A stretch of 60,631 nucleotides of DNA, from positions 1-60,631 of the forward strand of contig CANJXI010000014.1 in the NCBI GenBank assembly GCA_947478785.1. The letters are read 5' to 3'. The notes under the pieces were generated by a model. The model saw only the letters and a list, made by a program, of their open reading frames with translations. It did not search any database and was not told the DNA's origin. Made by a program: the position numbers and the translations under genes. Positions 17,653 to 25,306 of the stretch are shown piece after piece (positions within the stretch are counted from its first letter, which is position 1; every line of letters starts with the position of its first letter). The stretch is from Caulobacteraceae bacterium. Its GTDB lineage: Bacteria; Pseudomonadota; Alphaproteobacteria; Caulobacterales; Caulobacteraceae.

Positions 17653-18141
17653 ATGCTGAGAATCGGTTACGTCAGGCTGCGCGACGAAGGCTCCGCGGAA
17701 GACACCGCCGAGCTCAAGGCGCTGGGCTGCCATGTGGTCCGCGCCGAGGAGCCGAACTGGACCGGCGGTGAGCCCGCCGTCCTGGCCTCGATCCTCGCCT
17801 TCATCGGTCCCGGCGACCAGCTGGTGGTGGTCCGGCTCGACCACCTGGCGACGACGGGCCGGGGCGTCCTGGCCGTGATCTCCCGCCTCGAGGCGCGCGG
17901 CGCGAGCCTCTATGTCGCCGAACAGGAACTGAGCAGCCAGGGCGAGAGCGGCCGCGCGCTGCGCGCGGCGCTGGAGGCGGTCGCCGCCGTCGAGCCGCGC
18001 GGAACCGGACCGCGCCGCAAACAGGCCGCCGCCCAGGACATCCTGGCCCTGCAGCGGGCCGGCGTGGGTCCGGTGGAGATCGCCCGGCGCCTGGGCGTCT
18101 CGCGCATGACCGTGTGGCGCAAGCTGAAGGCTGAGGTTTAG
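17653..18141 (+). CDS. Resolvase-like protein with degenerate active site and C-terminal HTH
   Basis: From the ATG at 17653 the product has 162 residues: a serine-recombinase N-terminal fold (LRIGYVRLRDEG ... DQLVVVRLDHLATTGRGVLAVISRLEARGASLYV) and a C-terminal Hin-type helix-turn-helix (VEIARRLGVSRMTVWRKLKAEV). The nucleophile position of YxRxS is Arg here, and the usual DRLxRS is DHLATT, so two active-site arginines are also lost. It therefore cannot be a normal recombinase; a DNA-binding role is inferred. Its TAG stop overlaps the TAA stop of the convergent efflux gene by 4 bases. Confidence 0.78.
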   Translation: MLRIGYVRLRDEGSAEDTAELKALGCHVVRAEEPNWTGGEPAVLASILAFIGPGDQLVVVRLDHLATTGRGVLAVISRLEARGASLYVAEQELSSQGESGRALRAALEAVAAVEPRGTGPRRKQAAAQDILALQRAGVGPVEIARRLGVSRMTVWRKLKAEV

Positions 18142-19694
18142 TCCGCAGGCGGCGGCGTATCCCCGCTGGCCAGGGCGCGGCGGGTGAGCCAAATGCAGGG
18201 GATCAGCAGGACCGCCACCCAGGCCGAGATCCGGAAAAGATCAAGGGTGGCAAGAAGATAGGCCTGATTAATCACCTGCTGGGTCACCGAGCCCATGGCC
18301 TGCTGCGCGCTCAGGCCCGCGCCTTCCAGGAGCCCAAGCGCGCGGCTGAACGCGGGGTCGGTGGCGCCCATGACCTCCGAGAGCCGAGTCTGATGCAGGG
18401 CGGCGATACGGTCCCAGAGCGTGGTGGCGAGCGACGCGGCGAACCCGCCGGCGGTGATCCGCGCGAAGTTCGACAGGCCCGAGGCGGCGGGCACCTGCGG
18501 CCCTGGCACGCCGTTCAGCACCAGGGTGACCATGGCCACGAAGAAGGTGCTCATGGCCACGCCCTGGACCAGCCCAGGGATGACCAGGGCGAGGAAGTCG
18601 GCGTCCGGCGTGTAGAGCGAGCGCATGTAGTAGGAGACGGCGAAGGCGCCCATCGCCAGGGTCGCGGCCCAGCGGGCGTCCACCTTGGTCATGAACCGGG
18701 CGGCGAAGGGGGTGAGAAACACCGCCACGGCGCCGGCGGGCGCGGCCACCAGGCCGGCCCAGGTGGCCACGTAGCCCATCCGGGTCTGCAGCCAGAGCGG
18801 CAGGAGCAGGGCGTTGCCGAAGAACACCGCGTAGCCCAGGCAGAACGCCACGGTGGCGAGCGCGAAGTTGCGCGACCTGAAGAGCGACAGGTCGACCATC
18901 GGGTTCTCCTCGTTCAGCTCCCAGATCACCCAGGCGACGAAGCCGATGGCGGCGATGACCGCCTCGACGACGATGGCGGGCGAGGCGAACCAGTCGAGGT
19001 CCTTGCCGCTGTCCAGCATCACCTGCAGCGCGCCGACCCAGGTCAGCAGCAGGAGGAAGCCGGTGCGGTCGATGGGCCGCTTGAAGGTCGGCGTCTCGCG
19101 GCTGCGCATGTTGCGCCAGCAGAGCACCGCGCAGACCAGGCCCACGGGAAGATTGATGAGGAAAATCCATGGCCAGGAGAAATTATCCGAGATGTAGCCG
19201 CCGAGGATGGGGCCGCAGATCGGCGCCACCAGCGTGGTCATCGACCAGATGGCGAGGGCCGCGCCGCGCTTGGCGGGCGGGAAGATCATGATCAGCAGCG
19301 CCTGCGATCCCGGGATCATCGGGCCCGAGACCGCGCCCTGCAGCAGCCGGAAGGTGATCAGCGAGGGCAGGTTCCAGGAGATTCCGCACAGGAACGAGGC
19401 GAGCGTGAACAGCGCCACCGAGCCCACGAAGGTCTTGACCACCCCGTAGCGGCCCATCAGCCAGCCGGTGAGCGGCACCGAGACGCCGTTGGCCACCGCG
19501 AAGGAGGTGATCACCCAGGTGCCCTGGCTGGCGCTGACGCCGAGGTTGCCGGCGATGGTCGGGATCGAGACGTTGGCGATGGTGGAGTCCAGCACCTGCA
19601 TGAAGGTGCCGAGCGCCAGCGCGATGGAGGTGACCGCCAGCAGCATCCCGGTCATCGGGGCGGGCATGGCGGGGCGTGAGGCGGCGTCGGCCAT
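18138..19694 (-). CDS. emrB: DHA2-family multidrug efflux MFS permease (EmrB-like)
   Basis: This is the inner-membrane proton antiporter of a tripartite drug pump. The 518-residue product has the 14-helix layout of DHA2 transporters, with LDSTIANVSIPTIAGNLGVS in the first loop, GWLMGRYGVVKTF (motif A, about residues 80-92) and PICGPILGGYISDNFSWPWIF (motif C region). It is the third gene of the NodT-EmrA-EmrB operon, 20 bases after the adaptor. Regulation by the divergent TetR protein is likely. The substrate cannot be deduced. Confidence 0.92.
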   Translation of the reverse strand: MADAASRPAMPAPMTGMLLAVTSIALALGTFMQVLDSTIANVSIPTIAGNLGVSASQGTWVITSFAVANGVSVPLTGWLMGRYGVVKTFVGSVALFTLASFLCGISWNLPSLITFRLLQGAVSGPMIPGSQALLIMIFPPAKRGAALAIWSMTTLVAPICGPILGGYISDNFSWPWIFLINLPVGLVCAVLCWRNMRSRETPTFKRPIDRTGFLLLLTWVGALQVMLDSGKDLDWFASPAIVVEAVIAAIGFVAWVIWELNEENPMVDLSLFRSRNFALATVAFCLGYAVFFGNALLLPLWLQTRMGYVATWAGLVAAPAGAVAVFLTPFAARFMTKVDARWAATLAMGAFAVSYYMRSLYTPDADFLALVIPGLVQGVAMSTFFVAMVTLVLNGVPGPQVPAASGLSNFARITAGGFAASLATTLWDRIAALHQTRLSEVMGATDPAFSRALGLLEGAGLSAQQAMGSVTQQVINQAYLLATLDLFRISAWVAVLLIPCIWLTRRALASGDTPPPAD

Positions 19695-19714
19695 GGCGGG
19701 CTCCCGGGCTTCGG

Positions 19715-20860
19715 CTAGCGCGCGTCGGCGACGTCGATCTTCGCCTTCATGGACAGCCCGATGCGCAAGGGGTGGCTGGCCAGGTCGCGCGGGTCGAGGT
19801 CGATGCGGACGGGCACCCGCTGGACGACCTTGATCCAGTTGCCCGAGGCGTTCTGGGCCGGGATCAGCGAGAAGGCCGAGCCGGTGCCGCCGGAAAGCCC
19901 GCGCACCCGGCCGTGGAACTTCACGCCGTCGCCATAGAGGTCGGAGGTCAGGATCACCGGCTGGCCCGGGCGGACCCTGGCCAGCTGCACTTCCTTGAAG
20001 TTGGCGTCCACATAGGCCTCGGAACTGGGGACGATGGACATCAAGGTGGCGCCGACCTGGGCCTGCTGGCCGACCTGGACCTGCTTCTTGGAGACCTCGC
20101 CGGTGATCGGCGCGCGCACGACGGTGCGCGACAGGGCCAGTTGCGCCGCGTCGAGCCGGGCGCGGGCGGCGGCCACCTCGGGGTTGCGGTCCGGCGTGAC
20201 GCCGGAGATCAGCACGCGGTTGGCCTCGCGCGTCCCCTGCGCCGCGCGCTTGCCGGCCTGGGCCTGGGCGAAGGCCGCCTGGGCGCTGGCGAAGGCGTTG
20301 CGGGCGGCGGTCAGTTCGTCGCCGGAAACCGCGCCCGAGGCCGACAGCGCCTGACGGCGGTCGAGGTCGGTGCGGGCTCGCTCGAGGTCGGCCCTGGCGC
20401 GGGCGATGTCGGCGTCGCGGGCCCCGACCTGACCGGCGAGCGCGTCGTCGCTGGCGGCGTAGCCGGCGACCTTGCGCTCGGCCTGGCCCAGCGCGGCCTC
20501 AGCCTGCTCGACCATGATCCGAGCGTCGGCGTCGTCCAGGATCACCACCGGGGCGCCGGCCCTGACCTGCTCGGTTTCGCGCACGAGAACCTGCTTCACC
20601 GGACCCGCGACCCAGGGCGTCACCTGGGCGGTGTCGGCGCCCACATAGGCGTTGTCGGTGCTGACGGTCCTGCCGCCGAACAGCAGGGCGTAGACACCGT
20701 ACAGCAAGGCGGCCACGACCACGGCGATCGCCAGCCAGATCAGGAGGCGCTTGCGCGTCGCATTGCGGGCGGCGGCAGGATCGGAGGACGCCTGGGGCTG
20801 GGCGGACATGGGCGGGGTCTCGTTCTCAAGTCGGCGGGAAAGCGGCGTGGCGTCGTTCAT
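19715..20860 (-). CDS. emrA: HlyD/EmrA-family periplasmic adaptor of efflux pump
   Basis: The 381-residue product links an inner-membrane MFS pump to an outer-membrane channel. It has a cytoplasmic tail, one membrane segment (about residues 38-60), the biotinyl-lipoyl half-motif VSTDNAYVGADTAQVTPWVAG, a long coiled-coil hairpin (about 105-215) and the beta-barrel part with RAPITGEVSKKQVQVGQ. The ATG overlaps the NodT stop (ATGA). EmrA-type assignment follows the DNAYV signature and the partner emrB-like gene. Confidence 0.92.
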   Translation of the reverse strand: MNDATPLSRRLENETPPMSAQPQASSDPAAARNATRKRLLIWLAIAVVVAALLYGVYALLFGGRTVSTDNAYVGADTAQVTPWVAGPVKQVLVRETEQVRAGAPVVILDDADARIMVEQAEAALGQAERKVAGYAASDDALAGQVGARDADIARARADLERARTDLDRRQALSASGAVSGDELTAARNAFASAQAAFAQAQAGKRAAQGTREANRVLISGVTPDRNPEVAAARARLDAAQLALSRTVVRAPITGEVSKKQVQVGQQAQVGATLMSIVPSSEAYVDANFKEVQLARVRPGQPVILTSDLYGDGVKFHGRVRGLSGGTGSAFSLIPAQNASGNWIKVVQRVPVRIDLDPRDLASHPLRIGLSMKAKIDVADAR

Positions 20861-22308
20861 GCGTGGAATCCTCCACCAAGGGCGCGGACCAGCGCCACGT
20901 CGAGGGTAAGGGCGCGGGCGTCGAGATCGGCGACCAGCCGGCGGCGGCGCAGCACGCCCTGTTCAGTGAGCAGAACCGAGGGATAGGCCGACAGGCCGCC
21001 CTGGTAACGCAGGCGGGCGATCCGGTAGGCGTCCTCGCTGGCGGCGAGCGCGGCGCGGGCGTTGGCCAGCTGGACGTCGAGCGAGCGGGCGCTGGCCACC
21101 ACGTCGGCCACCTGGCGGAAGGCCTCGGCGACCGCGCCGTCGTAGCTGGCGACCGCGGCGTCCCGGTCGGCTTCCGCCCCGCGCAGGCCGGCCCGCAGGC
21201 GCCCGCCCTCGAAGATCGGCAGGCTGACCGCCGGCCCCACCGAACCCACGTCGGAGCCGTTGGCGAACATCTTGTCCAGGTGCAGCGCCTGGACGCCGAC
21301 GAAGGCCGCCAGGTTGACGTCCGGATAGAAGGCCGCCCGCGCCTGGCGGATCCGCGAGGCCGACGCCTCGGCGCGCCAGCGCGCGGCGGTGACGTCGGGT
21401 CGGCGGCCCACGAGGTTGGCGGCGAGCTCGGCGGGGACGCCCAGGGGCTTCAGAACCGCCACGGCGGGCCGGGCGATGGCCAGGCCACGGTCGGGACCGG
21501 CGCCGAGCAGGGCCGCCAGCCGGTTGCGGGTGAGCGCGATCTGCTCGTCAATGCCGGCGAGCTCGGCCTTGGCCTCCAGGGGCTCGGCCTCGGCCTGGCG
21601 CTGTTCGCCGAGGGTGTCGAGGCCGCCCGCGACCCGGTTCCTGACCAGGTTGCTGGTCTCGGTCTGCAGGGCGGCGGAGCGCTCCGCCACGTCGCGCTCG
21701 GCGAACAGGCGAGCGAGGTCGGCGTAGGCGGAGGCAAGGTTCGTGGAGAGCATCAGCCGCGCCAGGGCGGCGTCGGCCTGGGCGGCGCGGAGCTCGGACG
21801 TGGCCGCCGCCACCGCCGCGCGGTTCTTGCCCCAGAAATCCAGCTCCCAGCTGAAGTCGAGGCTGAGGCGGCCATAGCCGTTGTAGCCTTGGGGCACGAA
21901 CTGCGCCGGAATGCCGGTGTTGTAGCTCTGCTTGGATTCCTGGGCGCTGGCGTTGGCGGTGAGCTGCGGCAGCTCGCGGGCCTGGGCCTGGGCGGCGAAG
22001 GCCTCGGCGCCGCGCACGCGGGCCTGGGCGGCCGCGAGGCCGGGCGATCCGGCCAGGGCCTCGCCCATCAGGGCGTCCAGCTGCGGGTCGCCGTAGGCCG
22101 TCCACCACGCATCGGCGGGCCATTCGGCGCGCGGCGCGGCCAGGCTGTCCGTCGCCGCGTAGGCGCTCGCCGGCTTGGGGACGCGCGCAGCCTGCGGCGG
22201 CGGCAGCGTGGCGCACGCGCTGAGGGCCGTGGCGGCCAGCAAGGCCCCCCTCCACGGGCCGGCCCGCAACCCACGGGAAGACCTGATATTTTGCTCGGAA
22301 GCTCGCAT
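20857..22308 (-). CDS. NodT-family outer-membrane efflux lipoprotein
   Basis: This TolC-like channel of the NodT family completes the pump. The 483-residue product has a signal with lipobox LSAC (Cys near residue 32), two repeated outer-membrane-factor domains, LSLDFSWELDFWGKNR in the first and SLPIFEGGRLRAGLRGAEADRD in the second. It is the first gene of the operon. Upstream on the minus strand TTGACG (22378-22383) and TATATC (22356-22361) are 16 bases apart and form a likely promoter between two TetR operators. Confidence 0.92.
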   Translation of the reverse strand: MRASEQNIRSSRGLRAGPWRGALLAATALSACATLPPPQAARVPKPASAYAATDSLAAPRAEWPADAWWTAYGDPQLDALMGEALAGSPGLAAAQARVRGAEAFAAQAQARELPQLTANASAQESKQSYNTGIPAQFVPQGYNGYGRLSLDFSWELDFWGKNRAAVAAATSELRAAQADAALARLMLSTNLASAYADLARLFAERDVAERSAALQTETSNLVRNRVAGGLDTLGEQRQAEAEPLEAKAELAGIDEQIALTRNRLAALLGAGPDRGLAIARPAVAVLKPLGVPAELAANLVGRRPDVTAARWRAEASASRIRQARAAFYPDVNLAAFVGVQALHLDKMFANGSDVGSVGPAVSLPIFEGGRLRAGLRGAEADRDAAVASYDGAVAEAFRQVADVVASARSLDVQLANARAALAASEDAYRIARLRYQGGLSAYPSVLLTEQGVLRRRRLVADLDARALTLDVALVRALGGGFHA

Positions 22309-22325
22309 TGTGCGCTCTTGAAATT

Positions 22326-22340
22326 ACCGTACGGTACGGT
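22326..22340. promoter_or_regulatory. TetR operator 1 in the efflux/tetR intergenic region
   Basis: ACCGTACGGTACGGT contains the palindrome CCGTACGG. It is the exact reverse complement of the 15-mer at 22388-22402. It lies just downstream of the predicted -10 of the leftward efflux promoter, so repressor there would block transcription. Confidence 0.75.
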
Positions 22341-22355
22341 CATATTCGTTGCTGT

Positions 22356-22383
22356 GATATAGCCTTTGATATTGTTCCGTCAA
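22356..22383 (-). promoter_or_regulatory. Predicted promoter of the efflux operon
   Basis: On the minus strand TTGACG (-35, plus 22378-22383) is followed after 16 bases by TATATC (-10, plus 22356-22361). It sits between the two mirrored operators. The match to housekeeping consensus is good; use in vivo is inferred. Confidence 0.55.
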
Positions 22384-22387
22384 GGTG

Positions 22388-22402
22388 ACCGTACCGTACG
22401 GT
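22388..22402. promoter_or_regulatory. TetR operator 2, next to the tetR start
   Basis: ACCGTACCGTACGGT is the exact reverse complement of operator 1 and contains CCGTACGG. It ends 10 bases before the tetR ATG and abuts its GGAG ribosome-binding site, so binding here would also repress the regulator itself. Confidence 0.75.
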
Positions 22403-22412
22403 TGGAGAAAAT

Positions 22413-23042
22413 ATGCAGACGCTGACCAAGCCCCGGCTGGACCGCGACGCCCGCCGGGAGGCCATCCTGGACGTGGCGCAGGAGGTGTTCCTGGAGGAAG
22501 GCTTCGCCGCCGCCTCGATGTCGACCATCGCCGCGCGGCTGGGCGGCTCGAAGGGCACGCTCTACAACTATTTCAAGAGCAAGGACGAGCTGTTCACCGC
22601 CTATGTGGAACGCCGGTGCCTGTGGCAGCAGGATGCGATCTACGACATCAAGCCGGGCGCGACGCCCGCCGAGACCCTAGTCCACCTGGCGCGATCCTAT
22701 CTGACCCACGTCATGGACGACATGACGCTGCGCAACTTCCGGATGATCGCCGCGGAATCGGAGCGTTCGCCGGAGATCGGCCGCAGCTTCTACGCCGCGG
22801 GGCCCGAGAAGGGGACTGAACGCCTGGCGGGGATCCTCACGGGCCTGGAAGTCGGCGGCCATCTCGACCTGGGCGGCGACCCGATGAGCGCGGCCTACCA
22901 GTTCCTGGGCCTGGTGCAGAACCGCCTGTTCAAGGCCAGGCTGTGCAACGCCATCCCGCAACTGACGCCTGAGCAGATCGAGGCCGAGGCCGCGCGCGGC
23001 GTGGCGACCTTCCTGCGCGCCTTCGGGACGACGCGGGCCTAG
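22413..23042 (+). CDS. TetR-family repressor of the efflux operon
   Basis: The 209-residue product has an N-terminal TetR helix-turn-helix (REAILDVAQEVFLEEGFAAASM then IAARLGGSKGTLYNYFKSKDELF, about residues 16-63) and an effector domain of the AcrR type. It is divergent from the NodT-emrA-emrB operon with mirrored operators between them, so local repression relieved by a pump substrate is the likely mode. GGAG lies 7 bases before the ATG. Confidence 0.92.
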   Translation: MQTLTKPRLDRDARREAILDVAQEVFLEEGFAAASMSTIAARLGGSKGTLYNYFKSKDELFTAYVERRCLWQQDAIYDIKPGATPAETLVHLARSYLTHVMDDMTLRNFRMIAAESERSPEIGRSFYAAGPEKGTERLAGILTGLEVGGHLDLGGDPMSAAYQFLGLVQNRLFKARLCNAIPQLTPEQIEAEAARGVATFLRAFGTTRA

Positions 23043-23077
23043 CCAAGATCATTTAGTATATTGATATTATTTAATTT

Positions 23078-23201
23078 CGTCATGGCCGGGCTTGTCCCGG
23101 CCACCCAGAGACACCGAGGTGCTGGACCTGGTTCGGCGTAGCCGTCGCGAACATTGGTTCGCCTGCGTTTATGGGTGGCCGGGACAAGCCCGGCCATGAC
23201 G
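23078..23201. repeat. Inverted-repeat element with 30-bp perfect termini, copy 1
   Basis: The first 30 bases (23078-23107, beginning CGTCATGGCCGGGCTTGTCC) are the exact reverse complement of 23172-23201. A related 125-bp element lies at 49277-49401; both share AGACACCGAGGT inside the left arm and an AT-rich TTGAT-TTATTTA flank on the left. It occupies the 290-base gap between the tetR gene and the CoxE-like gene. Such MITE-like repeats are common in alphaproteobacteria and have no coding capacity. Confidence 0.85.
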
Positions 23202-23332
23202 ATCAACGGAAAGTGGTCAAGGCGCCCAACCCGGACAGTGCGGCGCCGGGAGCGTCCGCATAGCTGGACAACCTGGAGCCCAGCCCGCATCCTTCGCGTT
23301 CAAACGATCGTTCGCCTGAAGGCAAGACCGCG

Positions 23333-24508
23333 ATGTTCATGCGTTTCTTCACCGAGCTGCGCCAGGCCAAGGTGCCGGTGACCCTGAAGGAGTACCTCAT
23401 GCTGATGGAGGGGCTCGACAAGATGGTCATCGGCCGCTCGGTGGAGGACTTCTACTACCTGAGCCGCGCGGCGCTGGTGAAGGACGAGAAGAACCTCGAC
23501 CGCTTCGACCAGGTGTTCGGCCACGTCTTCAAGGGCCTGGAGACCATGGGCGAGGACGTCACCGCCGACATCCCGGCCGAGTGGCTGAAGAAGATCTCCG
23601 AGAAATTCCTCACCGAGGAAGAGAAGGCGCAGATCGAGGCCATGGGCGGCTTCGACAAGCTGATGGAGGCGCTGGCCGAGCGCATCCGCGAGCAGAAGGA
23701 GCGCCACGAGGGCGGCTCCAAGATGATCGGCACGGGGGGCACCTCGCCCTTCGGCGCCAACGGCTACAACCCCGAAGGCATCCGCATCGGCCAGGACAAG
23801 GGCCGCCACGGCAAGGCGATCAAGGTCTGGGACAAGCGCGAGTACAAGAACCTCGACGACAGCGTCGAACTCGGCACGCGCAACATCAAGGTGGCGCTGC
23901 GCCGGCTGCGCAAGTGGGTCCGCGAGGGCCACCCCGACGAACTGGACATGAACGGGACGATCCGGGGGACCGCCGAGAAGGGCTATCTCGACATCCAGAT
24001 GCGCGCCGAGCGCCGCAACAAGATCAGCGTGCTGATCTTCTTCGACATCGGCGGCTCGATGGATTCCCATATCAAGATCTGCGAGGAGCTATTCTCGGCC
24101 GCCCGCTCCGAATTCAAGAACATGGAGTTCTACTACTTCCACAACTGCCTCTATGAGAGCGTCTGGAAAGACAATCGGCGGCGCCACGCCGAGAAGCTCA
24201 ACACCTGGGACATCCTCCACAAATATCCTCACGATTACAAAGTGATCTTCGTGGGCGACGCGACCATGAGCCCCTATGAGATCACCTATCCGGGCGGCTC
24301 GGTGGAGCACTGGAACGAGGAGCCCGGCGCGATCTGGATGGACCGGGTGGCGCGGATCTACGAGCACATGATCTGGCTCAACCCAACGGCCGAGCGGCAC
24401 TGGGACTACACGCCCTCGGTCGGGGTGATGAAGCAGCTGGTGGGCGATCGGATGTACCCGCTGACCCTGGCCGGCCTGGAGAAGGCGATGAAGGAGCTGT
24501 CCCGCTGA
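23333..24508 (+). CDS. VWA domain-containing CoxE-family protein
   Basis: The 391-residue product belongs to the CoxE/von Willebrand A family, which usually works with a MoxR AAA+ ATPase in maturing metalloenzymes or protein complexes. The VWA domain (about residues 225-370) has the metal-site motif FFDIGGSMDSH. The N-terminal part has FTELRQAKVPVTLKEYLMLM and a Lys/Glu-rich helical region. No MoxR gene is next to it in this window, which is unusual. AAGG about 9 bases upstream supports the ATG at 23333. Confidence 0.85.
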   Translation: MFMRFFTELRQAKVPVTLKEYLMLMEGLDKMVIGRSVEDFYYLSRAALVKDEKNLDRFDQVFGHVFKGLETMGEDVTADIPAEWLKKISEKFLTEEEKAQIEAMGGFDKLMEALAERIREQKERHEGGSKMIGTGGTSPFGANGYNPEGIRIGQDKGRHGKAIKVWDKREYKNLDDSVELGTRNIKVALRRLRKWVREGHPDELDMNGTIRGTAEKGYLDIQMRAERRNKISVLIFFDIGGSMDSHIKICEELFSAARSEFKNMEFYYFHNCLYESVWKDNRRRHAEKLNTWDILHKYPHDYKVIFVGDATMSPYEITYPGGSVEHWNEEPGAIWMDRVARIYEHMIWLNPTAERHWDYTPSVGVMKQLVGDRMYPLTLAGLEKAMKELSR

Positions 24509-24530
24509 GTCCGCGCGGACCTCAATTCGC

Positions 24531-25187
24531 ATGACCGCCCTGCCGCCCGACGCCCCTGAAGCCGACGAGACCCACGCCGCCACCAAGGCCGCGGTGTTCG
24601 CCGCGGCGGAGCGGCTGTTCGCCCTGCACGGCTTCCAGAACGTCTCGGTGCGCGACATCACCGCGGCGGCCGGCGTGAACCTGGCCTCGGTGAACTATCA
24701 CTTCGGCTCGAAGGACAACCTGCTGTTCGCGATCTTCCGGCGGCGGACCGGAGAACTCAACCGCGAGCGCGCCCGGATGCTGCACGAGGCCAACGATCGG
24801 CACGGCGGCAAGCCGCCCGTGCGGGAAATCCTGGAGGCGCTGTTCGCCCCGCCGCTGCGCTGGGCGGACCCGGCCAACGACCGGCGGATCTCCGTCCAGT
24901 TCATCATCCGCGCCCGGTCGGAGGGGACCGCCGAGATGCGCGAGGTGCTGCAGAACGACGTCAGCCACCTGGCCCGCTTCGCCGAGGCGCTGAAGGCCGC
25001 CCGGCCCGACCTGCCGGCCGAGACGGTGTACTGGCGGCTGCATTTCTGCCTGGGCATGGCGCACAACAACCGCTTCGTGGAATTCGACCGCCTGCATCAC
25101 CTCTCGGGCGGGGCGACACGGGAGGGCGATGTGGCGGCTTTGCTGGCCCGCATGCTGGACTTCGCGGAGGCGGGGTTCAACGCCTGA
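24531..25187 (+). CDS. TetR-family transcriptional regulator
   Basis: The 218-residue product has an N-terminal TetR DNA-binding domain (FAAAERLFALHGFQNVSVRD, then ITAAAGVNLASVNYHFGSKDNL, about residues 22-65) and a TetR C-terminal domain of the CerR/YbiH type (WADPANDRRISVQFIIRARSEG). It starts 22 bases after the CoxE-like gene and could be cotranscribed. No operator is obvious. The target is unknown. Confidence 0.88.
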   Translation: MTALPPDAPEADETHAATKAAVFAAAERLFALHGFQNVSVRDITAAAGVNLASVNYHFGSKDNLLFAIFRRRTGELNRERARMLHEANDRHGGKPPVREILEALFAPPLRWADPANDRRISVQFIIRARSEGTAEMREVLQNDVSHLARFAEALKAARPDLPAETVYWRLHFCLGMAHNNRFVEFDRLHHLSGGATREGDVAALLARMLDFAEAGFNA

Positions 25188-25195
25188 GCTGGCCC

Positions 25196-25305
25196 CCTCC
25201 GTCGTTTCTCACTGCGTTCGGAACGCCACCTCCCCCCATGGGGGAGGACCAGATACGGCCTTGTGCTCCCCCGCTGGGGGAGCTGTCGCGAAGCGACTGA
25301 GGGGT
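25196..25305. repeat. GC-rich palindromic intergenic repeat
   Basis: This gap between convergent tetR and udgX genes holds CCCTCCGTCG...CCACCTCCCCC, mirrored by GGGGGAGCTGTCGCGAAGCGACTGAGGGG. Internal hairpins include CTCCCCCatGGGGGAG and CTCCCCCgctGGGGGAG. It resembles dispersed REP-like palindromes of Caulobacterales and may act as a bidirectional terminator. Confidence 0.65.
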
Positions 25306-25306
25306 T

